From the NCBI GenBank assembly GCA_030696435.1, contig JAUYSF010000446.1:1-5456 (forward strand): a stretch of DNA of 5,456 nt, written 5' to 3'. The translations under genes were made by a program, and so were the position numbers. Of this stretch, positions 1-5,456 are shown piece by piece. This DNA comes from Desulfoprunum sp. Lineage in GTDB: Bacteria > Desulfobacterota > Desulfobulbia > Desulfobulbales > Desulfocapsaceae. The first letter of the stretch is position 1. Each line of letters begins with the position of its first letter. The notes beneath the pieces are model-generated. The model worked only from the letters and a program-made list of their open reading frames with translations. It had not been told where the DNA came from and ran no database searches.

Positions 1-35
1 TGTTCCTGAAAAAAGATATAATTCTCTGCATGGTG

Positions 36-42
36 AATCCTT
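36..42. repeat. Left 7-bp direct repeat (candidate target-site duplication)
   Basis: The heptamer AATCCTT lies directly before the left terminus of the palindromic element at 43-204. The identical heptamer follows the right terminus at 205-211. A perfect, non-palindromic direct repeat at exactly the ends of an inverted-repeat element is the signature of a target-site duplication made on insertion. Confidence 0.6.
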
Positions 43-204
43 GATAAATTCGTAAAAAGTCGCCACGAAGATCATAGATGGCTAGATAAAAAGTTCGATA
101 TCCAAGGCGTAGTGTTTTTGGCAGGTTCTCGACAATACACATGGTATGTCGAGAACCAGCCAAAAAGCTACAACGAAGGAGATCGGGCTTTTTACGACGC
201 CATC
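43..204. mobile_element. MITE-like palindromic element, 162 bp
   Basis: The ends form imperfect terminal inverted repeats: 43-59 matches the reverse complement of 188-204 at 13 of 17 positions, including a run of ten (TCGTAAAAAG). A second left copy at 77-103 matches the reverse complement of 178-204 at 20 of 27 positions (GATGGC, AAAAAG, CGAT and TCC blocks). The centre is a near-perfect long hairpin at 115-166. The element has no transposase and no convincing reading frame, and AATCCTT flanks it on both sides. Its size, terminal repeats and flanking duplication fit a non-autonomous miniature element mobilised in trans. The alternative is a REP-like extragenic palindrome whose flanking repeat is coincidental. 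I do not assign an IS family. Confidence 0.6.
115..166. repeat. Long inverted repeat (hairpin) at the centre of the element
   Basis: Arms 115-133 and 148-166 are complementary at 18 of 19 positions; the single mismatch is at 123/158. After one unpaired base the stem continues as ATAC (135-138) with GTAT (144-147), closing on a 5-base loop. GTAG (109-112) and CTAC (168-171) extend it outward after a small bulge. Neither strand has a proper U-tract after the stem, since the T and A runs lie inside the arms, so it does not look like a standard terminator. It could form a cruciform in DNA or a very stable RNA hairpin if transcribed. Confidence 0.8.
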
Positions 205-211
205 AATCCTT
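205..211. repeat. Right 7-bp direct repeat (candidate target-site duplication)
   Basis: This is the second copy of AATCCTT, identical to 36-42 and abutting the right terminus of the palindromic element. It ends one base before the A-run (213-221) that encodes the U-tract of the operon terminator, which places the proposed insertion just beyond the transcription stop. Confidence 0.6.
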
Positions 212-212
212 C

Positions 213-263
213 AAAAAAAAAGGCGGACTGCAGGCAGGAGCAATCTCCCTCCGCAGTCCGCCT
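213..263 (-). terminator. Rho-independent terminator of the operon
   Basis: Read on the minus strand, an 11-bp perfect stem (AGGCGGACTGC at 263-253 with GCAGTCCGCCT at 231-221) is followed by a T-tract of nine (221-213), the first T being the last paired base. The 21-base interior can form a smaller hairpin, GGAG-ATTG-CTCC. It begins 22 bases after the stop of the last gene (286) and closes the five-gene unit. The plus strand lacks a T-run after the stem, so it acts in the minus direction. Confidence 0.93.
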
Positions 264-285
264 GTCATGTGTACTGATTTTTGGT

Positions 286-984
286 TTAATGTCCTATCTT
301 CAGACCCATTCCCTCAAAGAGCCACATCAGGCCGAAACCGTACCAGAGGGTATAGAACACATAAAAAGCCAGGGCGAAGATGATCAGGGCCAAATTTTCG
401 TTCCAGTTCTTTGCGTCGACACCGTAGTAGTTATAGGCCGGTTCCAGGGCCTTTTTCTGGACATTGGCAAAAGGCTTGGCCTCGTCAAATTTTTCCTGTT
501 TGGTCAGATCCTTGCCGATTGCGCCAAAGACCGTATGCCAGGCATACATGACATTCTTCTCGGGAATGCCGTATTTATCGGTAACCGGTTTGCCATCGTT
601 CTTGAACATAAAGTCGGCATCGGCGAGACTGGCCTTCAACATCAGGCCCATATCACCCTTGATAACTACATCTTTTCCGGAAACTGCAGCTTGAGCGCCA
701 ATGACCCCCATGATTTTGGCGGTTTCACCGGCCTGTTCATCAGTTTTCATCGCTACTTTAACATCAATCATCTTTCCTGCAAACTTATCGCTATCCTTCA
801 TTGCCTTCGGGATGAAATAGGATGAACCCTTGGAGATCATATTGAACAGGTTGTCCATATAATCAAGGCCGTTTATTTTGCCTTTTCCGCCGGGAAAAAC
901 CGGCATGAAGATGACCGCCAAGAGAACAAAAAAGACGATCAGCATTAATATGCCTCTGGCTTTTAATTTAGATTGCATACTCAT
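286..984 (-). CDS. Conserved-looking protein with two terminal membrane helices and an extracytoplasmic domain; function unknown
   Basis: I do not recognise this 232-residue protein. A basic N-terminus (K6, K8, R10) precedes a membrane helix at about 11-30. A hydrophilic region of about 165 residues (31-196) follows, then a second helix at about 197-221 rich in aromatic residues, and a short tail. Positive charges at the N-terminus predict both ends in the cytoplasm and the middle outside. The middle region is rich in K, D and G, has no cysteine, and shows no catalytic or heme motif that I can see. The ATG at 984 lies one base after the permease stop, and its ribosome site GGAGG (994-998) sits inside the end of the permease gene, so the two are probably translationally coupled. 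An obligate partner, accessory subunit or extracytoplasmic substrate-handling part of the permease is the reasonable inference. The terminator follows directly. The reading frame is very likely real; the function is open. Confidence 0.88.
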   Translation of the reverse strand: MSMQSKLKARGILMLIVFFVLLAVIFMPVFPGGKGKINGLDYMDNLFNMISKGSSYFIPKAMKDSDKFAGKMIDVKVAMKTDEQAGETAKIMGVIGAQAAVSGKDVVIKGDMGLMLKASLADADFMFKNDGKPVTDKYGIPEKNVMYAWHTVFGAIGKDLTKQEKFDEAKPFANVQKKALEPAYNYYGVDAKNWNENLALIIFALAFYVFYTLWYGFGLMWLFEGMGLKIGH

Positions 985-985
985 A

Positions 986-2260
986 TCAATGACCCTCCGT
1001 TTTCAATTTAGAAATATTGCTGAAAAATGCATAGAACACCCAGATGGCGAAGGCCCCGATGATGAGAAAGAACAGGCTGTTACCGATGGTTCCGAGAATG
1101 GCGCCCAGTTCTTTGCTGATCTTGATATAGCCAAGGCTCTGCAGTTTATCCGGCAGGGCAAAAAAACGGTTGATAAAACCGGCGGTGACCGCCAGGGCAA
1201 AAAACCCGCGGATCTGGATGCCCGGAACAACCTTGGTCACCAGCGAGCCCACCTGCACACCGATCAATGAACCAAGCAGCATACCCATGGCCAGAGTGTA
1301 GAAGACGAAACCATAGAGGGCGTACTGGCTGAGGGCGCTGTAGCCGGCGGTAAAGACGATCTGGAAAATATCGGTACCAACTGTGGTCATCGAGGAGACA
1401 CCGAGACCATAGACAAAGATCGGGAAGGTCAGGAAGCCACCGCCGACACCCATGATGGACGCGGCCATACCGACGACGAAACCGGCTGCAACCAGGAAGA
1501 TTGCGGAGATCTTGCGGCCGCCGGGGGTCACGCCCTCATCGAAGGTCAGCATCGGGGGAATATGCACGGACTGAACTTTTTGGCCCAGGGGCGGAATTGC
1601 TTCTCCACCTTCGGGCTGCTTTTTACCGGCCGCCTCGCCTCTTCTCGCACTGAAATAATCCATCAGGGCATAGAAGGACAGAAAGGCGAGGATAAAAACA
1701 TAGACTGCGGTGATGAACAGGTCGCTCAGGACCGGATTCAGATCGTAGAGATACCTGTTGAGCATGCCGCCCAGCGTCGCGCCGGTAAGCGAACCTACCA
1801 GGAAGGTCACCGCCAGGGAGACTGAGATATTCCCCAGTTTTCTATGGAGAACACTGCCCATGATCGCCTTGGCGAAGATATGGAAGAGGTCGGTACCGAC
1901 CGCCAGGATACCTTTGACGCCGGCGCTCATCAGGGCCGGGGCGATGATGAAGCCGCCGCCGGCGCCGATGCAGCCGGTGATGAGACCAGCACAGACCCCG
2001 ACAAAGATCGAGGCGAAAAAGATGAGATTGGTGTAGTGCGATGGCATGTAGGCATTTTTGCCACCGAGTACATTGGGCAGTCCTGTCCCGTCACCGGCCG
2101 CGATGGCGATACCACCGATCACGATCGGGACCAGCATGAGAAAGAGAATAGACATCCTCTTCCGACTCTTCAGGATGTTGGTCGACATTTCCAGTTCCCA
2201 GTTGGCCTGGGCCACCGAGCCCTTGACCATCAACTGGTACAGCTCTCTGCAATTACCCAT
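986..2260 (-). CDS. TauE/SafE-family membrane permease (putative sulfite or organosulfur anion exporter)
   Basis: This is a polytopic inner-membrane protein of 424 residues with the internal duplication typical of TauE/SafE (DUF81) transporters. Repeat one has GCIGAGGGFI (96-105) and VGTDLFHIF (121-129). Repeat two has MGVGGGFLTFP (270-280) and VGTDIFQIV (294-302). The hydrophobic segments are at about 37-55, 78-112, 147-166, 180-200, 252-285, 298-345, 352-368 and 388-414. The protein is much longer than the common form of about 250 residues: it adds a polar N-terminal segment (1-36) and a charged central loop (about 203-250). Family members are linked to export of sulfite, sulfoacetate and similar anions, but the substrate cannot be read from sequence. 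An ATG at 2278 would add six residues. I prefer 2260 because AAGGA (2268-2272) lies 7 bases upstream of it, while 2278 has no clear ribosome site. It probably works with the next gene, one base downstream. Confidence 0.92.
   Translation of the reverse strand: MGNCRELYQLMVKGSVAQANWELEMSTNILKSRKRMSILFLMLVPIVIGGIAIAAGDGTGLPNVLGGKNAYMPSHYTNLIFFASIFVGVCAGLITGCIGAGGGFIIAPALMSAGVKGILAVGTDLFHIFAKAIMGSVLHRKLGNISVSLAVTFLVGSLTGATLGGMLNRYLYDLNPVLSDLFITAVYVFILAFLSFYALMDYFSARRGEAAGKKQPEGGEAIPPLGQKVQSVHIPPMLTFDEGVTPGGRKISAIFLVAAGFVVGMAASIMGVGGGFLTFPIFVYGLGVSSMTTVGTDIFQIVFTAGYSALSQYALYGFVFYTLAMGMLLGSLIGVQVGSLVTKVVPGIQIRGFFALAVTAGFINRFFALPDKLQSLGYIKISKELGAILGTIGNSLFFLIIGAFAIWVFYAFFSNISKLKTEGH
994..998 (-). 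promoter_or_regulatory. Ribosome binding site inside the permease 3' end
   Basis: GGAGG lies 9 bases before the ATG at 984 and within the last codons of the upstream permease gene. It fixes the start of the two-helix protein and implies coupled translation of the pair. Confidence 0.8.
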
Positions 2261-2267
2261 AGTGTTT

Positions 2268-2272
2268 TCCTT
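2268..2272 (-). promoter_or_regulatory. Ribosome binding site deciding the permease start
   Basis: AAGGA lies 7 bases before the ATG at 2260, whereas the sequence before the in-frame ATG at 2278 has no comparable purine motif. This supports the shorter start for the permease. Confidence 0.65.
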
Positions 2273-2336
2273 TTTCATTGAAATTACATTCTTAATATCT
2301 TGAGCATATCGCTAGGCCCTTGTTGCCCTTCCGGGA

Positions 2337-2765
2337 TCAACCGGGCATGGCCATATGCCGTTTCATTTGGGCTTGTTCAATCTTTTCCTGCTGTAAACGT
2401 TTCCTTTCAAAGGCATCGGCCAGCTTCTCGATGAGGGGCTCAAGCTCGATGGGTTTCATCAGATAATCAAAGGCACCCAGTTTCATGCCCTCGATACCGG
2501 AGTCCACCGAGGCATGGCCGGTCAGCAGCACCACCTCGACCAAAGGTTTGAGGATGCGAATCTGCCGCAGGGTCTCGATCCCGTCCATACCGGGCATCTT
2601 GACATCGAGCAGGACGACATCGGTATGGCTGTGCTCAAGGACTTCCAGAGCCTGCTTGCCACTCTCCGCACCGAGAACCTTCAGTCCGCGTTTTTCCAGT
2701 CTTTTCACGGTCAGATCGCGAAATTCCTCTTCATCATCGACTACCAGTACGTTAAATTCTCTCAT
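2337..2765 (-). CDS. Single-domain response regulator (stand-alone receiver)
   Basis: This 142-residue protein is a CheY-like receiver with no DNA-binding or enzymatic output domain. All key residues are present: the acidic pair D10-D11, phosphoacceptor D54 in LLDVKMPGMDG, the switch threonine T82 in LLTGHAS, and K104 in LMKPIE. After the receiver (about 1-122) comes a short charged, helical tail (about 118-142) rich in K, R, Q and E. The receiver resembles those of NtrC-type regulators, but the AAA+ and HTH parts are absent. The open frame runs upstream to 2924, but that extension overlaps the end of the kinase gene and lacks receiver sequence. The ATG at 2765 starts exactly at the first receiver strand and has a strong ribosome site 7 bases away. 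It lies 64 bases after the kinase stop, so it is the likely cognate phosphoacceptor. Output may be by protein contact with the HTH regulator or the permease (inference). Confidence 0.93.
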   Translation of the reverse strand: MREFNVLVVDDEEEFRDLTVKRLEKRGLKVLGAESGKQALEVLEHSHTDVVLLDVKMPGMDGIETLRQIRILKPLVEVVLLTGHASVDSGIEGMKLGAFDYLMKPIELEPLIEKLADAFERKRLQQEKIEQAQMKRHMAMPG

Positions 2766-2772
2766 GGCCTTT

Positions 2773-2778
2773 CTCCTT
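2773..2778 (-). promoter_or_regulatory. Strong ribosome binding site deciding the receiver-protein start
   Basis: AAGGAG lies 7 bases before the ATG at 2765. It selects this codon over the frame extension reaching 2924. Confidence 0.85.
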
Positions 2779-2829
2779 TTTTGAGTAATAATCCCTGTGC
2801 AGAAGCGCCCCGTGCCTCCGTCATCCCGG

Positions 2830-4473
2830 CTAACCCTGCTTGATGACCGGCAAGACAATGGCAAAGACAGCGCCTCCACTCTTCCTGTTTTCCACCTTGA
2901 TCGAACCACCAAGTTTCTGGACAATGTCGTAGCTGATGTAGAGCCCCAGCCCGGTGCCCTTGCCCGGATCCTTGGTGGTAAAAAACGGATCGAATATCTG
3001 TTTCAGGTTCTCGGGTTTGATCCCCGGTCCACTGTCTGCGAATTCGAGAATGATATCGTTTGAGGTCCCTGTTGCCGTAGTGATCTCGATGATGCCACCC
3101 TGATCGACCGCATCAATGGCATTATTGATCAGATTGAGAAAGACCTGCTGCAGCTGCGGTCCATCGGCCATGGTGGTCGGCAGGTCTTCGGCATAGTGCC
3201 TGATGATCGAGATATTGTTATAACCAGCCTCGGTCTCAACAAAGGATATGGTCTCCTCGATCAGGTCGTTGAACTGGACGTTCTGTTTCTCACTCGCTAT
3301 CTTGCGCGAGAAACCAAGGAGTCGGTGGGTGATAGTGCCGGCCCGGCGCACATGGTGTTTGATCTGTTCCACGGACTTCACATATTCGTCCATATTCTTG
3401 ACAAGAGCCGGATCCTCATCCGGTAGCAGCTCGCCGATCCAGCCGGCCTGGTTGGTGATCATCTGCAGCGGGTTATTGATCTCATGGGCAATGCCGGCAG
3501 CCATCCGACCGACGGTGGCCATCTTCTCCATCTGCACCATCGTGCCTCCGAGCTCCGCCCTTTTGCGGTCGTACAGCTCGAGCCGGCGCAGGAAGTAATT
3601 GCTAAAAAGGATGGCTAGGACGAGAAAACTGATACCTGTTGCGGCGATAACGGAGATGATATTTCTACGGTTCTGATAGAACGGCCCCAGGGAATCCTCG
3701 ATCCGGGCCTTGACGAAAAGACACCACTGGCCGTCCTTGACCCATCTGGTGGCGGTAATAGTTTCGCCGGTCTTGGTAATGGCCGTCCCTTCATGGTGTT
3801 CGAGAAGTGTTTTGTCATGGACAGTCAGTTCTTTCTGGCCCTGGCTGCTCGGGGTCTGCAAGGTGCCTTCCCGGTTGACGATGAAGGAATCACCGCTCGG
3901 ACCTATCTGTGCACTGAGGAGGAGTTTATTAAAAGTTTCAGAGTTGATCGTGGCCCGCAGGACATAACTCTTCAGCGGATCGGTCACTGCCACGACAAAG
4001 TGGGGAACTTTTCTGAAACCGAGAAAGACATCACTGACATGACTGCCGTTGATCAGGACCTCCTGGAACCACGGGGCATCAAAATAATTCTTTCCGGTGA
4101 TGCTTTTGGCGTAGGGGCCGACATAGGCCAGTTGGCTGCCGGATGAGTCGATGACATGCAGGTCGACGATGCTGCCGGCCTGGTTAACGGCCTTGAACAG
4201 GGTATTGAGATTCTCCTGATTTCCCAGAAAATCGATGGGATACATACCAACAAGTATTTTCAGGAGATCTTCCTTCTCTTCGAGAAAGAGCGAGACCACA
4301 TCCTTCTTGTGCTCAATGAGACGGCCGATGGACAGCTCAGTCTTGTCGATGACTGCATCTTTCAGATTGCTGAAGGTCACCAGGGCCAGGATTACCATCG
4401 GCACGGTGATCAGGAGACAGAAGGCCCCGGACAGTCGCAGCCAGATTTTCGTATAGTAGTTTGACAGTTCCAT
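2830..4473 (-). CDS. Membrane-bound sensor histidine kinase with Cache-like periplasmic domain
   Basis: This 547-residue protein autophosphorylates on histidine and should pass phosphate to a receiver. In order: membrane helix at about 14-34; extracytoplasmic sensor at about 36-265, whose spacing and motifs ([11 protein letters not shown] at 130-140, then FVVAVTDPL) resemble a double Cache domain for small ligands; second helix at about 272-292; short linker with no HAMP domain that I can see; HisKA with H330 in [11 protein letters not shown]; then HATPase_c. The ATPase has the N box ([13 protein letters not shown]447 and N451), G1 DSGPGI (480-485), F box FDPFFTTK (494-501) and G2 GKGTGLGL (504-511), so it looks fully active. 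The H-box style is that of the NtrB/DctB/ZraS group, whose usual partners are NtrC-type regulators; here the nearest receiver is a stand-alone one. The start lies 14 bases after the upstream stop and has only a weak ribosome site (GGG near 4482-4484), consistent with coupling. Confidence 0.95.
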   Translation of the reverse strand: MELSNYYTKIWLRLSGAFCLLITVPMVILALVTFSNLKDAVIDKTELSIGRLIEHKKDVVSLFLEEKEDLLKILVGMYPIDFLGNQENLNTLFKAVNQAGSIVDLHVIDSSGSQLAYVGPYAKSITGKNYFDAPWFQEVLINGSHVSDVFLGFRKVPHFVVAVTDPLKSYVLRATINSETFNKLLLSAQIGPSGDSFIVNREGTLQTPSSQGQKELTVHDKTLLEHHEGTAITKTGETITATRWVKDGQWCLFVKARIEDSLGPFYQNRRNIISVIAATGISFLVLAILFSNYFLRRLELYDRKRAELGGTMVQMEKMATVGRMAAGIAHEINNPLQMITNQAGWIGELLPDEDPALVKNMDEYVKSVEQIKHHVRRAGTITHRLLGFSRKIASEKQNVQFNDLIEETISFVETEAGYNNISIIRHYAEDLPTTMADGPQLQQVFLNLINNAIDAVDQGGIIEITTATGTSNDIILEFADSGPGIKPENLKQIFDPFFTTKDPGKGTGLGLYISYDIVQKLGGSIKVENRKSGGAVFAIVLPVIKQG

Positions 4474-4487
4474 AATGGCTACCCGTT

Positions 4488-5168
4488 CTACTTTGAGCTA
4501 TTTCCAAGAGAGTCAAAGGCCGTATTCAGACAGCCAAGCACTTCGTTCCAGCCTGAATTTCGTTCGATCACCGCATGGGCGCCTGCCCGGAACATCTGTG
4601 CCCTTTTCAGTCCCGCCAGGTTGCGCCTGACCAGAGCTACGGCCCGCATGCCGCCTATACTTCCGGCAAAACGGATGACAGCCAGGGCCTCTTCCCAGGC
4701 ATTCATCGTATCCGCCAGGATGAGATCGGGGACAAAGGTGAGAATCTTGTATTCCGCGCCCTTGCCGTAGACCACGCTATCAGCAAAACAGTGGGCCTGC
4801 CGACCGATCTTCTCAGAAAGCATCTGCAAAAATTTCAGCCCGGCCTTCCTCCCCCGTCTGTCCGAATAGACCAGGAGAACCTTTTTGGCGTTGACCGGCA
4901 GGATCCCTTTGGGAATCGGCATGTTGTACTGAATGAGGAAATTGACCAGATCCTGCTGCCGTACCCTGCGGCTCTCTCCGGAGGCAAAGACCTTCAGGCC
5001 GTTTTTCTCGATCCAGTTATGCACGCGGGAGACAGAGACACTGCACAGGACTGCTACCTGTTCAATCTTCAGAGTCGGGCTTCCGTCTTTTTCTATGCTT
5101 TCCGTCATCGTCTCAGCCTGTATTACGGTTTCCGCCCTGTCATTTGTCACTGCCCGTTCCGTATCCAA
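4488..5168 (-). CDS. Regulator with excisionase/MerR-type HTH and degenerate receiver domain
   Basis: The 226-residue reading begins at TTG (5168). After a polar leader, residues about 31-80 form a helix-turn-helix of the excisionase/MerR type: TLKIEQVAVLCSVSVSRVHNWI, a wing with a basic patch (SRRVR, 66-70) and DLVNFL. Residues about 96-218 have the shape of a receiver: VLLVYSD (97-103) for strand one, PDLILAD (147-153) placing D153 at the phosphoacceptor position, AVALV (176-180), and GAHAVIERN (196-204). The usual acidic pair is reduced to S102-D103, the switch Thr/Ser is V180, and the invariant Lys appears as R203, so normal phosphorylation switching is doubtful. It probably binds DNA and may control this operon. 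Start choice is uncertain: GTG at 5150 and ATG at 5108 are in frame, keep both domains, and none of the three has a strong ribosome site. An in-frame TAA lies about 30 bases before the TTG. Confidence 0.85.
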   Translation of the reverse strand: MDTERAVTNDRAETVIQAETMTESIEKDGSPTLKIEQVAVLCSVSVSRVHNWIEKNGLKVFASGESRRVRQQDLVNFLIQYNMPIPKGILPVNAKKVLLVYSDRRGRKAGLKFLQMLSEKIGRQAHCFADSVVYGKGAEYKILTFVPDLILADTMNAWEEALAVIRFAGSIGGMRAVALVRRNLAGLKRAQMFRAGAHAVIERNSGWNEVLGCLNTAFDSLGNSSK

Positions 5169-5228
5169 GGAGATCTCTGCTTCGTCCCCTGTACCTGATC
5201 TCTCTTAAAGCAACTTCGGGGCCATACC

Positions 5229-5239
5229 GGAATAATCCT
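5229..5239. repeat. GGAATAATCCT direct repeat, copy 1
   Basis: This 11-mer matches 5370-5380 at 10 of 11 positions. It lies about 60 bases upstream of the first start codon, a plausible operator position. The core AATAATC recurs at 2787-2793 between the kinase and receiver genes. Binding-site function is inference. Confidence 0.35.
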
Positions 5240-5325
5240 CTGAAATATTATTTTTTGTAATGTTTTCAGAAAATTAACCACACTTGTCACACGTTATATC
5301 TCACTCTCCACGCTCCACCCGCCTT

Positions 5326-5346
5326 CGCCGCTGTATAGCTGCGGTG
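5326..5346. repeat. Imperfect dyad, possible operator
   Basis: CCGC (5328-5331) and GCGG (5341-5344) frame a 9-base centre, GTATAG flanked by T's. The outer pair C5326/G5346 also matches. HTH regulators commonly bind dyads of this kind, so it is a candidate site for the operon's own regulator, but the symmetry is short. Confidence 0.3.
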
Positions 5347-5369
5347 ATGGTAAAAAGACGTAAAACTGA

Positions 5370-5380
5370 GGAATAATCTT
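5370..5380. repeat. GGAATAATCTT direct repeat, copy 2
   Basis: This is the same orientation and near-identical sequence as 5229-5239, with starts 141 bases apart. It sits between TAAAACT at 5361-5367 and a second TAAAACT at 5391-5397. Confidence 0.35.
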
Positions 5381-5456
5381 GTAATTGCGCTAAAACTACG
5401 CTATGTGCAGAACAGGTGACACGATCCCGCGGCAAGACCGTGGACTGTATAGAAAT

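Larger units (their letters stand above)
5169..5456 (-). promoter_or_regulatory. Upstream non-coding region, probable promoter and operator region of the operon
   Basis: No convincing gene is visible in these 288 bases on either strand. Position and direction make it the likely promoter region of the minus-strand operon. An AT-rich stretch (about 5235-5276) lies 65-110 bases before the first start codon. It contains TAATAT and TTACAA-like boxes, but no pair with good -35/-10 sequence and spacing. No sigma-54 type -24/-12 element was found. Possible operators are an imperfect dyad at 5326-5346 and two near-identical copies of GGAATAATC. A hairpin CCGCGG-CAAGA-CCGTGG lies at 5427-5443. The upstream gene is outside the window, so part of this stretch may belong to it. 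Confidence 0.5.

Noticed and set aside
36..211. CRISPR or other regularly spaced repeat array
   Set aside because: The repeats here are inverted arms of one element with no regularly spaced direct repeats and unique spacers.
112..825. Plus-strand 237-residue open frame across the palindromic element, terminator and last gene
   Set aside because: It runs through a perfect terminator hairpin and the antisense of the two-helix protein, with no family resemblance; chance open frame.
1844..2281. Plus-strand 145-residue open frame opposite the permease
   Set aside because: It is a shadow of the permease gene: rich in D, H, G and A, with no recognisable domain and lying entirely over conserved transporter repeats.
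2766..2924. N-terminal extension of the receiver gene to a start at 2924
   Set aside because: It overlaps the last 95 bases of the kinase gene in another frame, adds sequence unlike any receiver, and the strong ribosome site lies just before the ATG at 2765.
4575..5198. Plus-strand 207-residue open frame opposite the HTH regulator
   Set aside because: It is antisense to a gene with clear HTH and receiver-like motifs and has no recognisable domain of its own.
5379..5407. Plus-strand promoter TTGTAA-N17-TATGTG
   Set aside because: The spacing is right but both boxes match consensus poorly, and no plus-strand gene is visible within the window; kept only as a note.
5426..5443. Possible sigma-54 promoter or terminator (CCACGGTCTTGC on the minus strand)
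   Set aside because: The -24 GG is missing and the spacing before TTGC is one base short. The overlapping hairpin CCGCGG-CAAGA-CCGTGG has no T-tract on either strand.

Overview
The window holds a single five-gene operon-like cluster on the minus strand, reading from about 5170 down to 286, with non-coding DNA on both sides. Gene content and spacing suggest a Gram-negative bacterium. The combination of a long TauE/SafE-type permease, an NtrB-like kinase and balanced base composition resembles sulfate- or sulfur-metabolising deltaproteobacteria (Desulfobulbales-like). That assignment is an impression from gene style, not a demonstrated one.

Layout in transcription order: (1) 5168-4488, a regulator joining an excisionase/MerR-type helix-turn-helix to a degenerate receiver domain; (2) 4473-2830, a membrane sensor histidine kinase with a Cache-like periplasmic sensor, HisKA and HATPase_c; (3) 2765-2337, a stand-alone receiver protein with all phosphorylation residues; (4) 2260-986, a 424-residue TauE/SafE-family permease; (5) 984-286, an unrecognised protein with a membrane helix at each end and an extracytoplasmic middle, starting one base after the permease stop. 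A strong intrinsic terminator at 213-263 closes the unit. The 288 bases upstream (5169-5456) have no convincing gene and probably carry the promoter and operators.

Proposed working model (inference): the kinase senses an extracytoplasmic small molecule and phosphorylates the receiver protein. The signal then reaches the permease and its partner protein, directly or through the HTH regulator, giving controlled export of an anion such as sulfite or an organosulfur compound. No classical DNA-binding response regulator is present, so the route from phosphorylation to output is the open question.

Downstream of the terminator, 43-204 is a 162-bp palindromic element flanked by a perfect 7-bp direct repeat (36-42 and 205-211). 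It has the form of a small non-autonomous mobile element (MITE-like) inserted next to the terminator's T-tract.
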